Counted from the stretch's first letter, positions 8,951 through 19,803 are shown. The stretch: DNA of 39,252 nucleotides from Candidatus Cloacimonadota bacterium (GCA_029565535.1 JAKQNZ010000093.1:1-39252); one strand, 5' to 3'. The notes: generated from the sequence alone by a model not told the origin. Numbers and translations: made by a program.

Positions 8951-10192
8951 ATGTCCGACAACCTGAAATATGGTAGTATCAGTTCCCGTGAAGCTATGGA
9001 ACTGGAAGAAAACTACGGAGCGCATAATTACCATCCGCTGCCGGTTGTGCTTGCCAAGGGAGAGGGTGTCTTTATGTGGGATCCGGAAGGAAATCGCTAT
9101 TACGATTTCTTGTCTGCCTATTCTGCAGTAAACCAGGGTCATTGCCATCCCAAGATAGTCAATGCACTTATCGACCAGGCAAAAACGCTTACTCTCACAT
9201 CCCGGGCTTTCTTTAATAACAAGCTGGGTGAATACGAAAAGTACATAACCGAGTTTTTCGGTTTTGATATGGTTTTGCCGATGAATTCAGGCGCTGAAGC
9301 TGTGGAAACAGCCATGAAGCTCGCCCGGAAATGGGCTTATCAGGTAAAAGGCGTGGAGCCTAATGGCGCTATCATTATCTTCGCCGAAAACAATTTTCAT
9401 GGCCGAACCATCGCCATTGTTTCCGCTTCGTCCGATCCTGATTGCTACGAGGGGTTTGGTCCTTTTGCGCCTGGTATCGTGAGAGTGGCTTATGACGATG
9501 CGAATGCCCTGAAAGAGTATCTGGAAAAGCACGGCAAGAACGTGGCAGCCTTCATCGTGGAACCAATTCAGGGAGAAGCTGGAGTTTACGTTCCTGCGGA
9601 TGGCTATCTGAAAGCCTGTTTTGACCTCTGTAAACAGCATAACGTGCTGTTCGTAGCCGATGAAATTCAAACCGGCCTGGCTCGCACCGGCAAGCTGTTG
9701 GCCTGCGATTATGAAAACGTCCGTCCAGACATGCTGATCCTGGGTAAAGCCCTGGCGGGTGGCGTGTTGCCGGTTTCTGCGGTTTTGGCCGACAAGGAAA
9801 TCATGCTGCAAATCAAGCCTGGCCAACATGGCTCAACTTATGGCGGATTCCCCTTGGCCTGTGCTGTTGCCAAAGCCTCTTTGGAAGTGCTCAAGGAAGA
9901 AAACCTGGCTCAGCGGGCCTACGAACTGGGCGAGCATTTCCGCAACGAACTGCGCAAAATAGATCATCCCATGCTAAAGCTTGTGCGTGGAAAAGGCTTG
10001 TTGAATGCCATCGTGGTAGAGCCCAAAGACGGCTATGAAGCCTGGGACGTCTGCCTGAAGCTGAAAGAGAAAGGCATTCTGTGCAAACCGACTCATCGGC
10101 ATATTATTCGTCTGGCACCGCCATTGGTGATCACCAAAGAGCAGCTTGATGAATGTGTCCAGATCATCAAAGACGTATTTAATGAGCTATAA
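8951..10192 (+). CDS. rocD: Ornithine--oxo-acid aminotransferase (class III aminotransferase)
   Basis: 413 aa; [90 protein letters not shown]. Confidence 0.88.
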   Translation: MSDNLKYGSISSREAMELEENYGAHNYHPLPVVLAKGEGVFMWDPEGNRYYDFLSAYSAVNQGHCHPKIVNALIDQAKTLTLTSRAFFNNKLGEYEKYITEFFGFDMVLPMNSGAEAVETAMKLARKWAYQVKGVEPNGAIIIFAENNFHGRTIAIVSASSDPDCYEGFGPFAPGIVRVAYDDANALKEYLEKHGKNVAAFIVEPIQGEAGVYVPADGYLKACFDLCKQHNVLFVADEIQTGLARTGKLLACDYENVRPDMLILGKALAGGVLPVSAVLADKEIMLQIKPGQHGSTYGGFPLACAVAKASLEVLKEENLAQRAYELGEHFRNELRKIDHPMLKLVRGKGLLNAIVVEPKDGYEAWDVCLKLKEKGILCKPTHRHIIRLAPPLVITKEQLDECVQIIKDVFNEL

Positions 10193-10218
10193 TCTTATTA
10201 AGATAAACCTATTCAAAC

Positions 10219-10248
10219 GGGGCGGGACTAATCCTGCCCCTTTGTCTT
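10219..10248 (+). terminator. Rho-independent terminator
   Basis: GGGGCGGGA-ctaa-TCCTGCCCC followed by TTTGTCTT, just after the rocD-like stop. Confidence 0.8.
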
Positions 10249-10261
10249 ATGGAGCTTTCTA

Positions 10262-11152
10262 ATGAGCGTTTCCGCAACCTTCAAAAGTGGCTTTGTCGCC
10301 ATAATCGGCAAGCCAAATACGGGGAAATCAACTTTGATGAACCGCATTCTGGGCGAAAAGATCTCCATCACTTCGCCCAAGCCGCAAACCACCCGTTATG
10401 CTATAAAGGGTATATGGAACGAGCCGGAGCATCAGATTGTGTTTATCGACACTCCCGGCTATCTGAAACCGCGTTATGAAATGCAGGAAAAGATGCTGAA
10501 AATCTGGAACGACGCCTTCAAAGACGTCGATTTGATAATCTTCTTAACCCAGATCGCCGGCTTTCCCAGCGAATATGACATGGAAGTGCTGCAACATTTG
10601 AAGTATCTCAAAAATCCCCAACTGGCAGTGTTCAACAAACTTGACCTCAGTCCTGAGGCAGATCTGGAAGAGCTGAAAGCTGAGCTTCCGGCTTCAATCA
10701 CCGAAAGCATTATGATCTCCGCTCAAACAGGGGAGAACATTCCCGCTTTGTTGGATCTGATTAGAAAATACGTACCTTATCATGAGCCTTATTACGAGGA
10801 GGATCAGCTATCAGACCTGCCCTTGCGTTTCTTTGCCCGTGAGACGATCAGAGAAGCGGTTTTCCGGCAGTTTGAGCAGGAAATTCCCTATGCAACAGCC
10901 GTGTTGATCGAGCGGTTTTCAGAAGAGAGCGACAAAGTTGTTATCGATGCGGTGATCTGGCTGGAGCGCAACAGCCAGAAGATCATCCTGATCGGCAAGA
11001 AAGGCAGTGGGTTAAGGCAAATCAGGGAATACGCCGAAGCTGAGCTTTCCCGCTTTCTGCAAACAAATGTTCAAGTGCATCTCTTTGTGAAAGTAAATCC
11101 CAATTGGCGTAAGAAGGGAACTGCGCTCAAGGAGCTTGGATTCGATAGTTAA
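10262..11152 (+). CDS. era: GTPase Era
   Basis: G1 GKPNTGKST, DTPG, NKLD, C-terminal KH region EEIPYATAVLIERF...KGSGLRQIREYAEAEL. Confidence 0.95.
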   Translation: MSVSATFKSGFVAIIGKPNTGKSTLMNRILGEKISITSPKPQTTRYAIKGIWNEPEHQIVFIDTPGYLKPRYEMQEKMLKIWNDAFKDVDLIIFLTQIAGFPSEYDMEVLQHLKYLKNPQLAVFNKLDLSPEADLEELKAELPASITESIMISAQTGENIPALLDLIRKYVPYHEPYYEEDQLSDLPLRFFARETIREAVFRQFEQEIPYATAVLIERFSEESDKVVIDAVIWLERNSQKIILIGKKGSGLRQIREYAEAELSRFLQTNVQVHLFVKVNPNWRKKGTALKELGFDS

Positions 11153-11196
11153 GAAATCATTCGTTTAGTTCCCATGGGTAATTTGAGGCTAAGTTT

Positions 11197-12213
11197 ATGA
11201 AACCTATCTTGATTTTGATCTTGCTGATTGGTTCGCTATACTTGCAGGCAGGGGAACTGGCCTATGGCGATGATCTGCATTGGTATGACATTGATCTTTT
11301 CCCGGTTGAATTGAAGCTAAAAAGCGGTGATACGCTACGCGTGTTTACAGAACTCTATCCCTTACGCGAAATGAGGTCTTATCAGACGAGATCTGTAAAA
11401 AGGGGAGAGGATGTTTTGAATTACTTGAGCCAAAACGTAGCTCCTGATGATTCATTCACTGTCTATAGAGAGATATTCTGGATTCCAAGTTTATGGGTTA
11501 CCGGTGAATCACAGGTCGCTTCATTGAAGCTGAAAGACGTATCAGAAGCACGTTTGCAGGTTGATTCACCGGAAGAGAGCATTTTTGCCAATAGTTATGA
11601 ACTATCATCCAGTGCGATCCTGAAAGATGTTCAATATCAAAAACTGAAGCAGCCAATTGTCGCCAGCATTTGTGTCGATGAGGCGATGTCAGCGATGTAT
11701 TTATTCAGCATGAACAGCTCACTTACTCAGAAAGACCTGTATCTCTTTTCGCGGTTTCTGATGAATTCCAATGAGGCCTTTTCAAGAGGCTTCGAAACCC
11801 ATCCCAGCTATTCTGATGCGGAAATCGATGAACTAAGCGACCAGCTTGAGTCTTTTTGCGAAGGTAGTGATCAACATAACTTTAGGATTTCAACGGCCCT
11901 GTCGGAAAGCTCAGTTTTGTGGCAAGAACTCGCAGCTGAGATTGACAATCTTGAGATGCTGAGTTCAGAGCAGAACGTAATATGCAAAACCACTTTTTTG
12001 TCCCAAGCGGAGGAGTGCCTGTCAGCTAAGAAGATGCTGGACAATATCAGGAGCAATGGGGTCAAGTTACTTAGCGCAGAAAGGGAAAGGCTATTCAGAG
12101 AGTATTTTCAGTGTCTCTTTCCATATCTATCGTTGCCTTCTCCGGAAGACTATGACTGGGACAGTTATCTACTTTCAAAAGAAGTAGTAGCATTTTGGCT
12201 GCAGATAGATTAG
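11197..12213 (+). CDS. Secreted/periplasmic protein of unknown function
   Basis: 338 aa, signal peptide MKPILILILLIGSLYLQAGE; no recognised domain. Confidence 0.75.
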   Translation: MKPILILILLIGSLYLQAGELAYGDDLHWYDIDLFPVELKLKSGDTLRVFTELYPLREMRSYQTRSVKRGEDVLNYLSQNVAPDDSFTVYREIFWIPSLWVTGESQVASLKLKDVSEARLQVDSPEESIFANSYELSSSAILKDVQYQKLKQPIVASICVDEAMSAMYLFSMNSSLTQKDLYLFSRFLMNSNEAFSRGFETHPSYSDAEIDELSDQLESFCEGSDQHNFRISTALSESSVLWQELAAEIDNLEMLSSEQNVICKTTFLSQAEECLSAKKMLDNIRSNGVKLLSAERERLFREYFQCLFPYLSLPSPEDYDWDSYLLSKEVVAFWLQID

Positions 12214-12232
12214 CCCACGATAAATGGCAAAT

Positions 12233-12290
12233 GGGTATCATACCACTATTATACCGCATGAGCATGTGGTATGATAGTGGTATGATACCC
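12233..12290. repeat. Dispersed palindromic repeat, copy 2
   Basis: GGGTATCATACCACTATTATACCGCATGAGCATGTGGTATGATAGTGGTATGATACCC; inverted TATCATACCRC units, related to 3502-3555 and 30350-30399. Confidence 0.9.
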
Positions 12291-12563
12291 GGATGAGGAT
12301 GAGGTGCTGCCCTTCTATCTGGTTGAGTTATGCTTTATATTCAACACGGAGAAAAGCTGAATTGATCAGTGAGAAGCAGAACTAATCAATTGAAAACAGA
12401 AAAGTGAGGTGGCAGGTGATAGATGTCGGATCGGTTATTGGTTAATGCCGTCAGGTTTGCAGATAACTGATAATCAGCGCAAATCTGGGCTCCTATCCTT
12501 TTTCCGTGTTGATCCATGTTATCCGCATGATATGTATTACTAATAATTCATAATCCCAGATAC

Positions 12564-15500
12564 TTACAGATTTACTTCTACCCAAACACCCAGCCTGAAG
12601 ATTGAGGTACCGTCGTCGCGCTTTTTATCAGCATTCATTTCATAGCTGCTGGTGAGCCCGCCTTTGATATTTGTATCAAACTGGTAAGTAGCTTGAGGAG
12701 AGAAGGTAAGCCTGGAAGTGCTACGGTCGACCAGAACTGTATTGCCTTGGGTCTCATCATAGTTTTTTTCGTAGGTTATTCCCAACGAAGAGGTTAATTC
12801 GTTTTTTATATGGATCTTTTTCTGGGTAAAGGGAATGGTGAAGCCGCGTCCAGCCCTGAAGCTGTAGGAGAGATTTCCGTTCATGGATTGGGAGTCTGTC
12901 GTTTTGATGATGTTCCGATCGACCATGGCAGTTATGTTTTTTGAGCGGGATATTGCATAGCTGAGGTTTGTGCTGACCTTGCCAAGGATGTTGCCGGTGA
13001 ATCCTAGCACCGGGTTCATGCCTGTGGTAAAGGTCTCCTGTTTATTGGCCGTGATTTGATCGGGATTTCCAGTTTCCCGGTATGAGTACTGGAATCCGCT
13101 GTTCAAGCGGCTGCCAGTGATGAATTTTTGAATCCCTAAAAGTGATTCCAAATCGGAAAGAGTGAGAGTAATGTCGGGGAAGGTCCAGCCAAGGGTTTGA
13201 TTGCTGGCGGTAGATTCACGCATGTTATTTGTGTATGAGTAGTTTATCACGCTATCCAGGCGTCGGGAAATGGCGATCCCGCTACTCAGAGTAAGCGTAT
13301 TATCATCGCTGATAGCTTCCAGCGAGTCCTTTACCAAATCATGTGGAAGACCAATCTGGAAGGCAAAAGGATAGGCATCGTTTTTGCGGGCATAATTCAT
13401 GGTATAGCCATTCTGATATGAGGCTGTGATGTTCTTAAACCGGGATAACAGGGATAGAAATCCGACTACGGGATTCCCCCGCGGTTTTTTGGGCTTGGAA
13501 ACAGCCTTTCCAGAATCAGACACTGCCGGTTCTTTCAATCCGTCTGAGGGTATTTGAACTTCTGCCTTTGGTTCTTCAAAATTTTCAAGCTGAGATAATA
13601 GCTCCTGCTCCAACTTTTCAAGCTCTTCAGGGCTAAGCTGATCCTGTAATTCCATCAATTTTTTGTTTGCAGCTTCCCGGATCTTCATCTCTTCATCGCT
13701 TCGCTTGATGTCATCAGAGGGCTCTGATTTAGGCGGGTTGATATCTTTGTCTTCTTTGGGCAGGGGCTCTACCATGCCATCCTTGGGTTTCGGTTCTTCT
13801 TTAGTTTCTTCCTGCTTGGGCTCTTCCTTTGGAGCGGGTGTTTTCGCTTTCAGGCTTTGTACCCAGGAGCCAAGCAAGGTGGAGTTCTGCAAGGTTAGGT
13901 TCAAGCGAATTGTGCGGTTTGTATTTCCATCACGCTGATAATAATCTACATATTGGCCGTCTTCCAACTGCGAATATTTCCTTTGGGTATCGGAATATCT
14001 GGCTGCCACGGAGGAAGTGAAATTCATTACACGCGGAAAGTAGTTTGGATTATAATTCAGCCCCAAGTCTTGAGTGTAGGTGGTTAGTTTGCCTATGTTT
14101 ACGACCCAGAGAGAATCCCTTTGTTTCAGGTCACGGTTGGTGTTCAATCTGGCTGTGGCCGAGAGGTCGCTCAGGATGTTCCAGCTAAGGCTATTATCGG
14201 AAGTGAGGGTTCTGGTGTCGGTGGTTTGAGTTCTCCTGTTCCAGAGCAGGTAAGTGGTGTTTGTGGCGCGGTCCCAGCTTTGCGGTTCATTGGCGCTGAA
14301 AGTAAAACTATTGCTCCAGTTATGGGGGAAATATCCCATGCGATAACTTTTGTATAATTTCAGGCTGGTTTTCTCGGCAGGCAGATTGAGGTTGTAATTC
14401 AAGGTTCCCCGATAGGCCAGGATGTTGTCCCGAGCAGTGGGAGTCTCGTTCTTCGAGCTTTCCACGCGTCCGCTGACAGAGATGTTCTTTATCGTGTACA
14501 AAAGGATTTTGTTTTTGGGCGGTATCTTTTGGCTGAATCCGAAGTCTGCGCTGTAACTTACACGTTTGCTTTGTTCTACGGCACGAAGACTGTCGTTCAG
14601 GATGTTTTCTCTCAAAAGGTCGGAATTTGCTTTGAAGCGGGGTGTGCCTTCTGTGTTTACATAAGCAAGGGAAATAGGAATGTCCAGGTTCCAGGATGCC
14701 GGGAAGAGCTTGTTCACATAGTACTTATTCGTGATGTTCAAGCTCCTTGTACTCGTGAAAGTATTGGTTCTTCCCCTTTGGATATTGGTGTTGAAGTTCT
14801 CGCTTTTATCCTCGAAATCCACATTCAGGGTTGCCACATCTGCAAAGCTGGCATTCAAACTGAGGCGCTTGGCAACGCCAATGTCTTCGTAGGGGTCAGC
14901 AACCCGGATATCGTTGAAATACACAGTCCCAGTAAAGGGTTTCTCATCCGCAGGCCTGGTATAATAGCGATTGGGAATGAAAACCCCCAGGTTCAAATCG
15001 CGAATGTTATTTAGCAAAGGATTGCCTCGCTTGTAAAATCCTTTGCTGTAGTCTGGTTGATCATTGTCGAGATAATAGATCAGCGAATCGGCATGATCAT
15101 AAGCCTGGCTGGGGTTCAGCTCTTTCACCGCGACCAGCTCTTGCAGGTCGATCTCCAGTTGTTGCCAGTTTTCGGCTCGCATTCTGTCTGATGAGCGATT
15201 TTGTGAATAGGGATTTACCTTTACTCGTTGCCGAACTTGATAGTAATTCAGGGAATCCGCTCCGATCCTGAAAATGATGAACACCGAGTCCGGATTGGTA
15301 GTGGAATTTGGCGCAGACTCGGGATAAACCCAAAAACGTAATTTACCGTAAGACCGCAGGTCAAACTGGTCTTGCAACCTTTGTCTCAGAAGAACCATCT
15401 GGCCAGGCTGAAGCTTTGTGAGTTCCACTGATAAGGCGGATTCTGCAGATACCTTCTTATCTTCCATGTACCAGGTGCCATCTGGTGAATTGTAGTGGCT

Positions 15501-18500
15501 GTTCTTTTGATTGCTAACGATGCCCGTAAGGTAGGTGGTGCCGGTAAGCGCGAGAACACTTGGTTTGATAATCAGGTTATGGTTGTTTACGGTGCTTGGA
15601 TAATCCGGGGTTGTGCCTGTTTTCCAGCTAAAATCGCGGATATAGTTATCCTGCCATTTGTTGCCGACCAAGGATATATCAGCGATTCTAACTTTTACGG
15701 GATCGGGGGAGTTCGTTTCCAGCCAGATTCGTGCATAAGACACTTTCTGCAGGCTGGGCATGGCACTGGAAGGCATATCGTTTACCACAGTATAAAAGCG
15801 AGGGTCGTTCAAAGGTATGCGGATGAGCTTCCAATTCTTTTTCAGCGAGTCGACCACCACTTCAGGATCGGGATTTAGCAAGGAGAATGAGTAGCTCAAA
15901 TAGCGGTTCAGGGTGTTCAGAATTCCGTTGCCGTCCAAATCCTCTGTATCCAGGATCCGGTTTTCTTCGGTTCCATTTACCTTGGAATAATCATCTCCAT
16001 CAGGAGGAGCTGCGATATCCAATGGATCATGTCCCGGGTCATTTTTGCTTATTCCGTCCAGACCAATATCTTCGGCTATGGTTAGCTCGCCATCAGAGTT
16101 TCTGTCTTCAGTGTTTTTAATTCCATAACCGCCATATTCTGTATAAAAGTCTTCCGAGATATCTCCCAAATCCAAATGCAGGGTTACATTTGGATATTCG
16201 GTTGCGTTATTTTCCTTGTGATCAAGCTGAACCAGCAACTCCAGATACTTCTTTTGGGAAAAATCAAGCTGATTGCCCAGGTATTTCATCACTCCGGCCC
16301 AGCTTTGAGTTTCGGCCCCAGGGATGAATACCGGATTGGGAGTGGCTTTGAGAGTAAGAACCGTTACATATTCATTTTTTTCTCTGTCGGTTAAAAGGCT
16401 GTCCGGTTCAATGTCTATCCGTTTTACATCCTTTGCATTATACCAATTCATGCGGCCCTTGGCGAGATTTATATCGTAGGGTTTGCTACCCAGCACCCAA
16501 TTGCTATAGGTAACCCCCAGCGGATAGGAATCCATGATGGCTTCCATATCGTCGATGTACGCTTCTTTCTTTTTGCCATCGGGGTTGCCATAGATGTTGG
16601 GAAGAGTGAAGGCCATTTCACCTGAAAGGCTTAGTTCAGTGGGTGAACTGGTTTTTATGAGAGGCAGGGCATCAATCACTTTGGTAACGAAGAAGGGTTT
16701 TACTTTCAGTTCGGCATCCACGTTGCCCATCAGCATTTCGATATTTTCGTTGCCAATTCTGGGTCTTTTGTCGGCCACAAATTCACTGCGATAAATCAGA
16801 GTTCCGCCCAGTTTCAGATTATCTGAGGGTTTATATTCAGCTCTAACTCCGGCCAGGTTTTTTTGGGCTACGCTGAAGAGGGTTCGGGATTCAAACTCCA
16901 CTTCGATTTTTGCTTCGGGGTCTTTTCCTGCAGGAGTAAGGAAGGTAAGCCTGCCAAAGTCGTAGTCCACTATATAATCTACGTTTTCCCTTTGTTCTGT
17001 GCCATTAACCTTCACTTTCACGCTACCTCGCAAAACGCCGGCTGAAGATAGCTCAATGGCGTCGCGTCCGATTTTACCTTTAATTCCGATAAAAATGTCG
17101 GTGGAATCCTGATAGCTGTATTCATCTTCCGTTTCCTTGCGGTAGATGATACCGTCTCCCAGAGCCAGGAATGGTTCGATGAAGGGAATGATGATCCAAC
17201 CTTTGGTCAGGTTCACAGTTGCATCATCGCCGTTGATGATCCCATCCTCGCTGTTATTCGCATTTAGGCGGAGATAATCATTGTAGGTTACCACGTTTTG
17301 GGTGGCAACTTCATTGGGCAGATTATAGTTTCTGGTAAGGTCAACGTTCTGGGTGTAAACCTGCAGTTCAAAACCATCGCTTTTGATATTCGTACGGCCC
17401 ATGTCGTAGATATTGCGCATCTGGTAATGCCAAGAATTCAGCAAGTCTTGGCTCGGAGTAAGCTCATTGGGATTATAGGGGCTGTATTCCTGGTATCTTT
17501 TTCTTAAAACCCTTACCTGCAAACGGCTGGAGCCGGTTTGAAGCGGAACCTGGATCCCGTCCTGACGTTCGAAGCGCACCCCCAGAGTTCCGTTTCGTTC
17601 TATGTTTCGCAGCAGAATTATCGTTCCATTGGCGTAATCGGTAATATAATCCGTGCCTTCTGCCAAGCGGTCGTATTTTGGGAAATAGGTTTGAGGATAA
17701 CCTCCAGCCCAATAAACAGAATCCCCTTCTGTAGTCTCGTTATCGTTGGTGGAATTGGCGTCATCAAACCAAACTTCCACGGTTCCGCTTTTGGGTAGCC
17801 GATTTGTTTTTACTCTCCAAGTGCCATCAGGGTACGTCTTTATCGCATTATTTACCCATCCCTTGGGAACTGATGCCGAATCAGCCGGGCCATAAAGCTC
17901 GTACAGCTCATAGGGATCATCGAGGAAATACATGGTGCGTCGGGCATATTTCCAACTACTGACTATGGAAGAATCAGCCTGGCTTTTTCCCACAAAACTC
18001 TGCACGTTTTTCTGGCTTTCTTCTTTACTGGCGATCACGCTGAGGTCGAGATCGCCATATTTGAATTTCGAAGTAATTCCAAATAGCCCTTGTGAACTGG
18101 CAGAATAGCTTATATAACGGCTTCCACCCAAAGACAAGGTGATGTTGCCACCCTCGATGCTTTTGGTGAATTCGTCGTCAACCCCGGTGTATTTCACATT
18201 TACGTTGTTGGCATCAAAAATCTGATCATCCTGCTTGGAGTTATACTTAAAGTTTATAGCAATCTTTTCGCCAATTGTACCGGAAAGCCGGAGATTGGTC
18301 TCGGTTTCCATCTTCATATCAAATACGTTTTTACCAGAGGTATCGTAGATGGGTACCTGTTTTCGGGATGTGTTGCTTACCGAAAGGGTTAGCTTCTGTG
18401 TTCCATCCAGATTCAGTCTGCCAGCAGTGGAACCTATAAGCTTTTGCACGGCTTTGGGAATCGCAATGTCCGGCAGCACGGAGATGTCTTTGATAAACCC

Positions 18501-18962
18501 GCTGCTGGTGGATTGTGCTGTTTGGGTTTGGGTTTTTATGTTATTCAGCAGTGATTTACGAAAAACTTTGCTACGTAGATTGCTGAAGTAGTGGTCAAAT
18601 GAAATAGTAACATCCGGGCTTAGCTTAAATTCGCCAGTCTGTATGCTAATGATTACCCTCTGATTTGCAAAATCTACTTTCTCTTTGTGTTCAGGTGCAA
18701 AAGCGGTTATTTCAAAAGGCTTGGCGCGGTGGATGTTATGCCCCTTGTCGATTTTGTAAAGCTCGATCCGGTTGTTGATTATCGGATTATACCCTCCCAG
18801 ATACAAGCGCGGAAAAAAGGCTCTTTCTAATGATGAATCCAAAGAATCTGCCGGGGAGCCAGCTTGGGCCTTGTCTGCACCAGAAGTAGCGGCATCAGGC
18901 TTTTGGGCAAAGAGAGCCAGGCTGATGCACAGACTGAGGCAGAAAAGCAGGACTTTACGCAT
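12564..18962 (-). CDS. SprA-like (type IX secretion translocon family) giant outer-membrane protein
   Basis: 2132 aa; signal peptide; SprA-type N-terminus and repeats (QKLTLSVSNTSRKQVPIYDTSGKNVFDMKMETETNLRLSGTIGEKIAINFKYNSKQ), YLSYSFSLLNP, FNDIRVADPYEDIGVAKRLSLNASFADVATLNVDFEDKSENF, beta-strand-rich C-terminus. Confidence 0.85.
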   Translation of the reverse strand: MRKVLLFCLSLCISLALFAQKPDAATSGADKAQAGSPADSLDSSLERAFFPRLYLGGYNPIINNRIELYKIDKGHNIHRAKPFEITAFAPEHKEKVDFANQRVIISIQTGEFKLSPDVTISFDHYFSNLRSKVFRKSLLNNIKTQTQTAQSTSSGFIKDISVLPDIAIPKAVQKLIGSTAGRLNLDGTQKLTLSVSNTSRKQVPIYDTSGKNVFDMKMETETNLRLSGTIGEKIAINFKYNSKQDDQIFDANNVNVKYTGVDDEFTKSIEGGNITLSLGGSRYISYSASSQGLFGITSKFKYGDLDLSVIASKEESQKNVQSFVGKSQADSSIVSSWKYARRTMYFLDDPYELYELYGPADSASVPKGWVNNAIKTYPDGTWRVKTNRLPKSGTVEVWFDDANSTNDNETTEGDSVYWAGGYPQTYFPKYDRLAEGTDYITDYANGTIILLRNIERNGTLGVRFERQDGIQVPLQTGSSRLQVRVLRKRYQEYSPYNPNELTPSQDLLNSWHYQMRNIYDMGRTNIKSDGFELQVYTQNVDLTRNYNLPNEVATQNVVTYNDYLRLNANNSEDGIINGDDATVNLTKGWIIIPFIEPFLALGDGIIYRKETEDEYSYQDSTDIFIGIKGKIGRDAIELSSAGVLRGSVKVKVNGTEQRENVDYIVDYDFGRLTFLTPAGKDPEAKIEVEFESRTLFSVAQKNLAGVRAEYKPSDNLKLGGTLIYRSEFVADKRPRIGNENIEMLMGNVDAELKVKPFFVTKVIDALPLIKTSSPTELSLSGEMAFTLPNIYGNPDGKKKEAYIDDMEAIMDSYPLGVTYSNWVLGSKPYDINLAKGRMNWYNAKDVKRIDIEPDSLLTDREKNEYVTVLTLKATPNPVFIPGAETQSWAGVMKYLGNQLDFSQKKYLELLVQLDHKENNATEYPNVTLHLDLGDISEDFYTEYGGYGIKNTEDRNSDGELTIAEDIGLDGISKNDPGHDPLDIAAPPDGDDYSKVNGTEENRILDTEDLDGNGILNTLNRYLSYSFSLLNPDPEVVVDSLKKNWKLIRIPLNDPRFYTVVNDMPSSAMPSLQKVSYARIWLETNSPDPVKVRIADISLVGNKWQDNYIRDFSWKTGTTPDYPSTVNNHNLIIKPSVLALTGTTYLTGIVSNQKNSHYNSPDGTWYMEDKKVSAESALSVELTKLQPGQMVLLRQRLQDQFDLRSYGKLRFWVYPESAPNSTTNPDSVFIIFRIGADSLNYYQVRQRVKVNPYSQNRSSDRMRAENWQQLEIDLQELVAVKELNPSQAYDHADSLIYYLDNDQPDYSKGFYKRGNPLLNNIRDLNLGVFIPNRYYTRPADEKPFTGTVYFNDIRVADPYEDIGVAKRLSLNASFADVATLNVDFEDKSENFNTNIQRGRTNTFTSTRSLNITNKYYVNKLFPASWNLDIPISLAYVNTEGTPRFKANSDLLRENILNDSLRAVEQSKRVSYSADFGFSQKIPPKNKILLYTIKNISVSGRVESSKNETPTARDNILAYRGTLNYNLNLPAEKTSLKLYKSYRMGYFPHNWSNSFTFSANEPQSWDRATNTTYLLWNRRTQTTDTRTLTSDNSLSWNILSDLSATARLNTNRDLKQRDSLWVVNIGKLTTYTQDLGLNYNPNYFPRVMNFTSSVAARYSDTQRKYSQLEDGQYVDYYQRDGNTNRTIRLNLTLQNSTLLGSWVQSLKAKTPAPKEEPKQEETKEEPKPKDGMVEPLPKEDKDINPPKSEPSDDIKRSDEEMKIREAANKKLMELQDQLSPEELEKLEQELLSQLENFEEPKAEVQIPSDGLKEPAVSDSGKAVSKPKKPRGNPVVGFLSLLSRFKNITASYQNGYTMNYARKNDAYPFAFQIGLPHDLVKDSLEAISDDNTLTLSSGIAISRRLDSVINYSYTNNMRESTASNQTLGWTFPDITLTLSDLESLLGIQKFITGSRLNSGFQYSYRETGNPDQITANKQETFTTGMNPVLGFTGNILGKVSTNLSYAISRSKNITAMVDRNIIKTTDSQSMNGNLSYSFRAGRGFTIPFTQKKIHIKNELTSSLGITYEKNYDETQGNTVLVDRSTSRLTFSPQATYQFDTNIKGGLTSSYEMNADKKRDDGTSIFRLGVWVEVNL

Positions 18963-18969
18963 AGGGTAA

Positions 18970-19803
18970 TCAGTTATTGGCCAGAAGTTTTTGCAGAGCC
19001 AGGTAAAACCCGTCGGTAGTAAGGCTTTTATCCACCAGGTCCACAGAGGGCACCAAGGGCTTCATCAGTTCAGCCATACCGCCAGTAAGGATGGTTAGCA
19101 ATGGATGTTGGTCGAAGTATTGGCGTTTGAGCTGTTGTACGAAATTTTCCAGCATGAAGGCATGGCCGTGAATGATGCCGGAGAGCACGGCTTCAGAGGT
19201 ATTGGTTCCCAATAAAACCGGGGGGCTAACCATCTCCAGTTCGTAGAGCTGAGCCGCGGAAGAAAAAAGATTGGCCGCACCCGTTTTCAAGCCAGGAGCG
19301 ATGATCGCACCTTCGAAACCTCCGGTTTTACTTACTACCTGCAGAGTGGTAGCGGTTCCCAAATCTATCACGATGGCTGCTGAGGCGTATTTTATCCAGG
19401 CTGCGTAGGCATTTGCCACCAGATCAGAACCGATGAAGGAGGGGTTAGGCACCTTGTAGCTGATTCCGAGGGGGCTTAAAGCGCTTATCTCATATACTTC
19501 AGCGCTGAAATACTTACGAAAGAGATGCTTCCAAATTCTGGTAAGCTCCGGTACAACCGAGCCCAAAGCGATGCAGGCAAAAAAATCCCTGGGGATCAAG
19601 GCTTTTGCCTCCTGATCCTGATCTCGACAATAACCCTGTAAAAGGGAATTTAAGGACGCAAAATACTCATCAGCGGTTTTTACATAACTGCTGGAGAGGC
19701 GCACAGACCAATCTATCTGAGTGTTCCGATACACTGCACAGACGATGTTGGTATTGCCAATATCCACCACCAGAACTGGCCGGTTTTCCGAAGTACTACG
19801 CAT
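18970..19803 (-). CDS. coaX: Type III pantothenate kinase
   Basis: LVVDIGNTNIVCAVY, AAIVIDLGTATTLQVV, GAIIAPGLKTGAANLFSSAAQLYELE, LTGGMAE. Confidence 0.93.
   Translation of the reverse strand: MRSTSENRPVLVVDIGNTNIVCAVYRNTQIDWSVRLSSSYVKTADEYFASLNSLLQGYCRDQDQEAKALIPRDFFACIALGSVVPELTRIWKHLFRKYFSAEVYEISALSPLGISYKVPNPSFIGSDLVANAYAAWIKYASAAIVIDLGTATTLQVVSKTGGFEGAIIAPGLKTGAANLFSSAAQLYELEMVSPPVLLGTNTSEAVLSGIIHGHAFMLENFVQQLKRQYFDQHPLLTILTGGMAELMKPLVPSVDLVDKSLTTDGFYLALQKLLANN

Noticed and set aside
12360-12391. Imperfect inverted repeat AATTGATCAG...CTAATCAATT
   Set aside because: AT-rich, short and mismatched; such a repeat is expected by chance in a 350-nt intergenic region.
12564-18962. Many plus-strand ORFs of 60-161 aa opposite the SprA-like gene
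   Set aside because: They are antisense shadows of a long, convincing coding frame and show no ribosome-binding sites or recognisable domains.
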